Shown here: positions 5,529 through 6,756 of the stretch, piece by piece | Layout of the letters: each line of letters starts with the position of its first letter | How positions within the stretch are numbered: position 1 is the stretch's first letter | Assembly: GCA_934645275.1 (NCBI GenBank) | Contig: CAKUDW010000109.1 | Location: 1-6,756, forward strand | Direction of reading: 5' to 3' | From: an uncultured Clostridia bacterium | Lineage (GTDB): Bacteria > Bacillota_A > Clostridia > Christensenellales > Aristaeellaceae | DNA length: 6,756 nt | Program-made: the position numbers and the translations under genes | Notes under the pieces: generated by a model | Seen by the model: the letters and a program-made list of their open reading frames with translations, nothing else | What the model was told of the DNA's origin: nothing | Database searches by the model: none

Positions 5529-5546
5529 TGCGTGTGCGTACACGCA
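5529..5546. promoter_or_regulatory. LacI-type operator candidate C (binding-protein leader)
   Basis: TGCGTGTGCGTACACGCA, centred on the CpG at 5537-5538, is symmetric at 16 of 18 positions and shares half-sites with sites A, B and D. It lies about 100 bases downstream of the predicted transcription start. Confidence 0.7.
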
Positions 5547-5628
5547 GAGCGATGATTTTATGAAATTCGACCGGATGTTAAAAGTGTTTTGCAGTGTCTC
5601 AAAAAAGCAGAGCATTTTTTTACATCGG

Positions 5629-5646
5629 TGCGTGAACGCACACGCG
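5629..5646. promoter_or_regulatory. LacI-type operator candidate D (binding-protein leader)
   Basis: TGCGTGAACGCACACGCG, centred on the CpG at 5637-5638, lies exactly 100 bp from the centre of site C and 72 bases before the start codon. It differs from the shared consensus at only three positions (7, 8 and 18). Confidence 0.65.
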
Positions 5647-5670
5647 CTCGGCCGTGGCAGCAAATCATTT

Positions 5671-5693
5671 TTGTTTCCGATGGACGGAAACAA
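5671..5693 (+). other. Leader hairpin just upstream of the binding-protein ribosome site
   Basis: TTGTTTCCG (5671-5679) and CGGAAACAA (5685-5693) form a perfect 9-bp stem with a 5-base loop. It ends 9 bases before the Shine-Dalgarno AAGGAGG (5703-5709), leaving the latter free. Such hairpins often protect or position highly translated mRNAs; no U-tract follows, so it is not a terminator. Confidence 0.5.
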
Positions 5694-5718
5694 TAGAATA
5701 AGAAGGAGGAACCCCTGA

Positions 5719-6693
5719 ATGAAAAAAATCCTGACTCTCGTTATCGCGCTGATGCTGGTGCTCGCCATGATCCCGGCGATGGCGGCCACCTACAAGGTTG
5801 GTCTCTCCATGGACGACCTGAACACCGAGTTCTGGATGGGCAACTACAAGGCCATGTATGAAAAAGCGGAAGAAATGGACGTTGAAATCGTTGAAGTTAT
5901 TGCCGGTGGCGACGCCAACAAGCAGAACGAGCAGATTGCCGACCTGATTGCGAAGGGCTGCCAGGTTATCATCATTGCCGCGGTGGACAGCGCGTCCATC
6001 ATTTCCGCCATTGAAGAGTGCGCGGATGCGGGCGTTAAGACCATCATGGACAACCGCTCCTGCCCGGATGGCAATCCGGATGCGACCGTCGTGGCGGATA
6101 ACGAGCAGATTGCCTACGATGAAATGACTTGGCTGATCGACTACGCGCAGCGTCAGGGCATCACTTTCAACAATGCCGTCATGCTCATTGGCGACCTGGG
6201 CGACGAGAACGCTGTGCAGCGTTACAACGGCTTCACTAAGGCCATCGAAGAAACTCCTGGCGTGGTGAACGTGTGCGTTGAGATCCCCACCGAGTGGGAT
6301 CAGCAGGTTGCGCTGACCGGTCTGCAGAACGCGCTGCAGTCCAATCCCGACATCGACCTGATCATCACCCCCTCCGACTTCCTGTGGACGCCCATTCAGT
6401 CTGCTCTCGAACAGGCCGGCAAGTGGGCCAAGATCGGCGAGGAAAACCATGTGGCCGTGATTTCCTTTGACGGCGACGTAAACGGCATGCAGATGATGAA
6501 GGACGGCTATAACTGGGCCAACGGCGCGCAGGGCGCTGTCGAAGAGGGCCACATGTGCATCGAAATCGCCGTGAAGTATCTCAATGGCGAGGATGTTGAG
6601 CAGTCCGAAATGATCGATCCCGGCGTGGTCTGCAATCTCGAAAACTTCGAAGAGACCCGCGATCTGGTTTGGGGCTGGGCTGGCGTGAAGTAA
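5719..6693 (+). CDS. ABC transporter sugar-binding protein (ribose/xylose-type, secreted)
   Basis: This 324-residue protein is a two-lobed extracytoplasmic binding protein of the Peripla_BP_4 (RbsB/XylF-like) class that hands a monosaccharide or polyol to an ABC importer. Residues 1-22 are a signal peptide: MKK, a hydrophobic core, and an AMA cleavage site before ATYKVGLS. No lipobox Cys is present. Ligand-pocket landmarks typical of the family are visible: D90-S91, DNR at 111-113, RYNGF (168-172), PSD (218-220) and FDGD (250-253). An AAGGAGG (5703-5709) lies 9 bases before the ATG. The gene follows the LacI-type regulator after 360 bases, has its own promoter, and carries operators C and D in its leader. 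A hairpin starts 28 bases after the stop. ATPase and permease genes are expected downstream, beyond the window. Family is clear; the ligand is not. Confidence 0.92.
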   Translation: MKKILTLVIALMLVLAMIPAMAATYKVGLSMDDLNTEFWMGNYKAMYEKAEEMDVEIVEVIAGGDANKQNEQIADLIAKGCQVIIIAAVDSASIISAIEECADAGVKTIMDNRSCPDGNPDATVVADNEQIAYDEMTWLIDYAQRQGITFNNAVMLIGDLGDENAVQRYNGFTKAIEETPGVVNVCVEIPTEWDQQVALTGLQNALQSNPDIDLIITPSDFLWTPIQSALEQAGKWAKIGEENHVAVISFDGDVNGMQMMKDGYNWANGAQGAVEEGHMCIEIAVKYLNGEDVEQSEMIDPGVVCNLENFEETRDLVWGWAGVK

Positions 6694-6721
6694 GCCTTTC
6701 CAAAGCAAATCGGGTATATCT

Positions 6722-6756
6722 GGTTTGGCCGGAGCATTCCTGTTCCGGCCAAATCT
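6722..6756 (+). terminator. Hairpin after the binding-protein gene (cut by window end)
   Basis: TTTGGCCGGA (6724-6733) and TCCGGCCAAA (6744-6753) form a perfect 10-bp stem, extendable by G-U and G-C pairs, around a 10-base loop. The sequence after it is outside the window, so a U-tract cannot be seen. It fits either a terminator or a read-through attenuator that gives more binding protein than permease. Confidence 0.6.

Noticed and set aside
5665..6708. 347-codon minus-strand open frame opposite the binding-protein gene
   Set aside because: Shadow frame; the plus strand encodes a complete secreted binding protein with signal peptide and Shine-Dalgarno.

Overview
The window looks like a sugar-utilisation locus from an uncultured Bacillota/Clostridia-type bacterium. 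Reasons: strong Shine-Dalgarno sequences (a perfect AAGGAGGT before one gene), sigma-A-type promoters (TTGACA/TATAAT, several with extended -10 TGN), hairpin terminators, a thermophile/archaea-like cupin phosphoglucose isomerase, and GC-rich coding regions with AT-rich spacers. The assignment is inferred from style; no rRNA or marker gene is present. The solute-binding protein has a plain type I signal peptide with no lipobox Cys, which is less usual for Gram-positive ABC systems.

Layout. Bases 3-83 hold the tail of an upstream plus-strand gene, probably a D-2-hydroxyacid dehydrogenase, followed by a hairpin terminator. Two stem-loops (217-259, 271-296) end the minus-strand cupin-type glucose-6-phosphate isomerase (335-922), which has its own consensus promoter and a 20/22 palindrome in its leader. 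Next on the minus strand is an RpiB/LacA/LacB-fold isomerase (1109-1708) with its own terminator and promoter. A 379-bp divergent spacer (1709-2087) separates it from the plus-strand genes: a TIM-barrel sugar isomerase/epimerase (2088-3269), a class II aldolase (3431-4156), a LacI-family regulator (4291-5358) and a periplasmic-type sugar-binding protein (5719-6693). The window ends in a hairpin. The 360-bp spacer 5359-5718 holds a promoter, two operator-like sites and two hairpins in a long untranslated leader.

How the parts fit. The binding protein would capture a sugar or polyol for an ABC importer whose ATPase and permease lie outside the window. Two isomerases/epimerases and the aldolase could then convert it to central-metabolism intermediates; a sugar kinase, expected for an aldolase route, is not in view. 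The substrate cannot be read from the sequence.

The clearest new signal is an 18-bp operator family, consensus TGCGTGTGCGCACACGCA with a central CpG. It occurs four times: once before the RpiB-like gene, once before the TIM-barrel gene and twice before the binding protein. This is what a LacI-family protein with the conserved hinge Leu56 would bind, so the local regulator probably controls these three promoters. The RpiB-like protein also lacks the usual active-site His residues and phosphate-clamp Arg residues, which suggests an unusual substrate.
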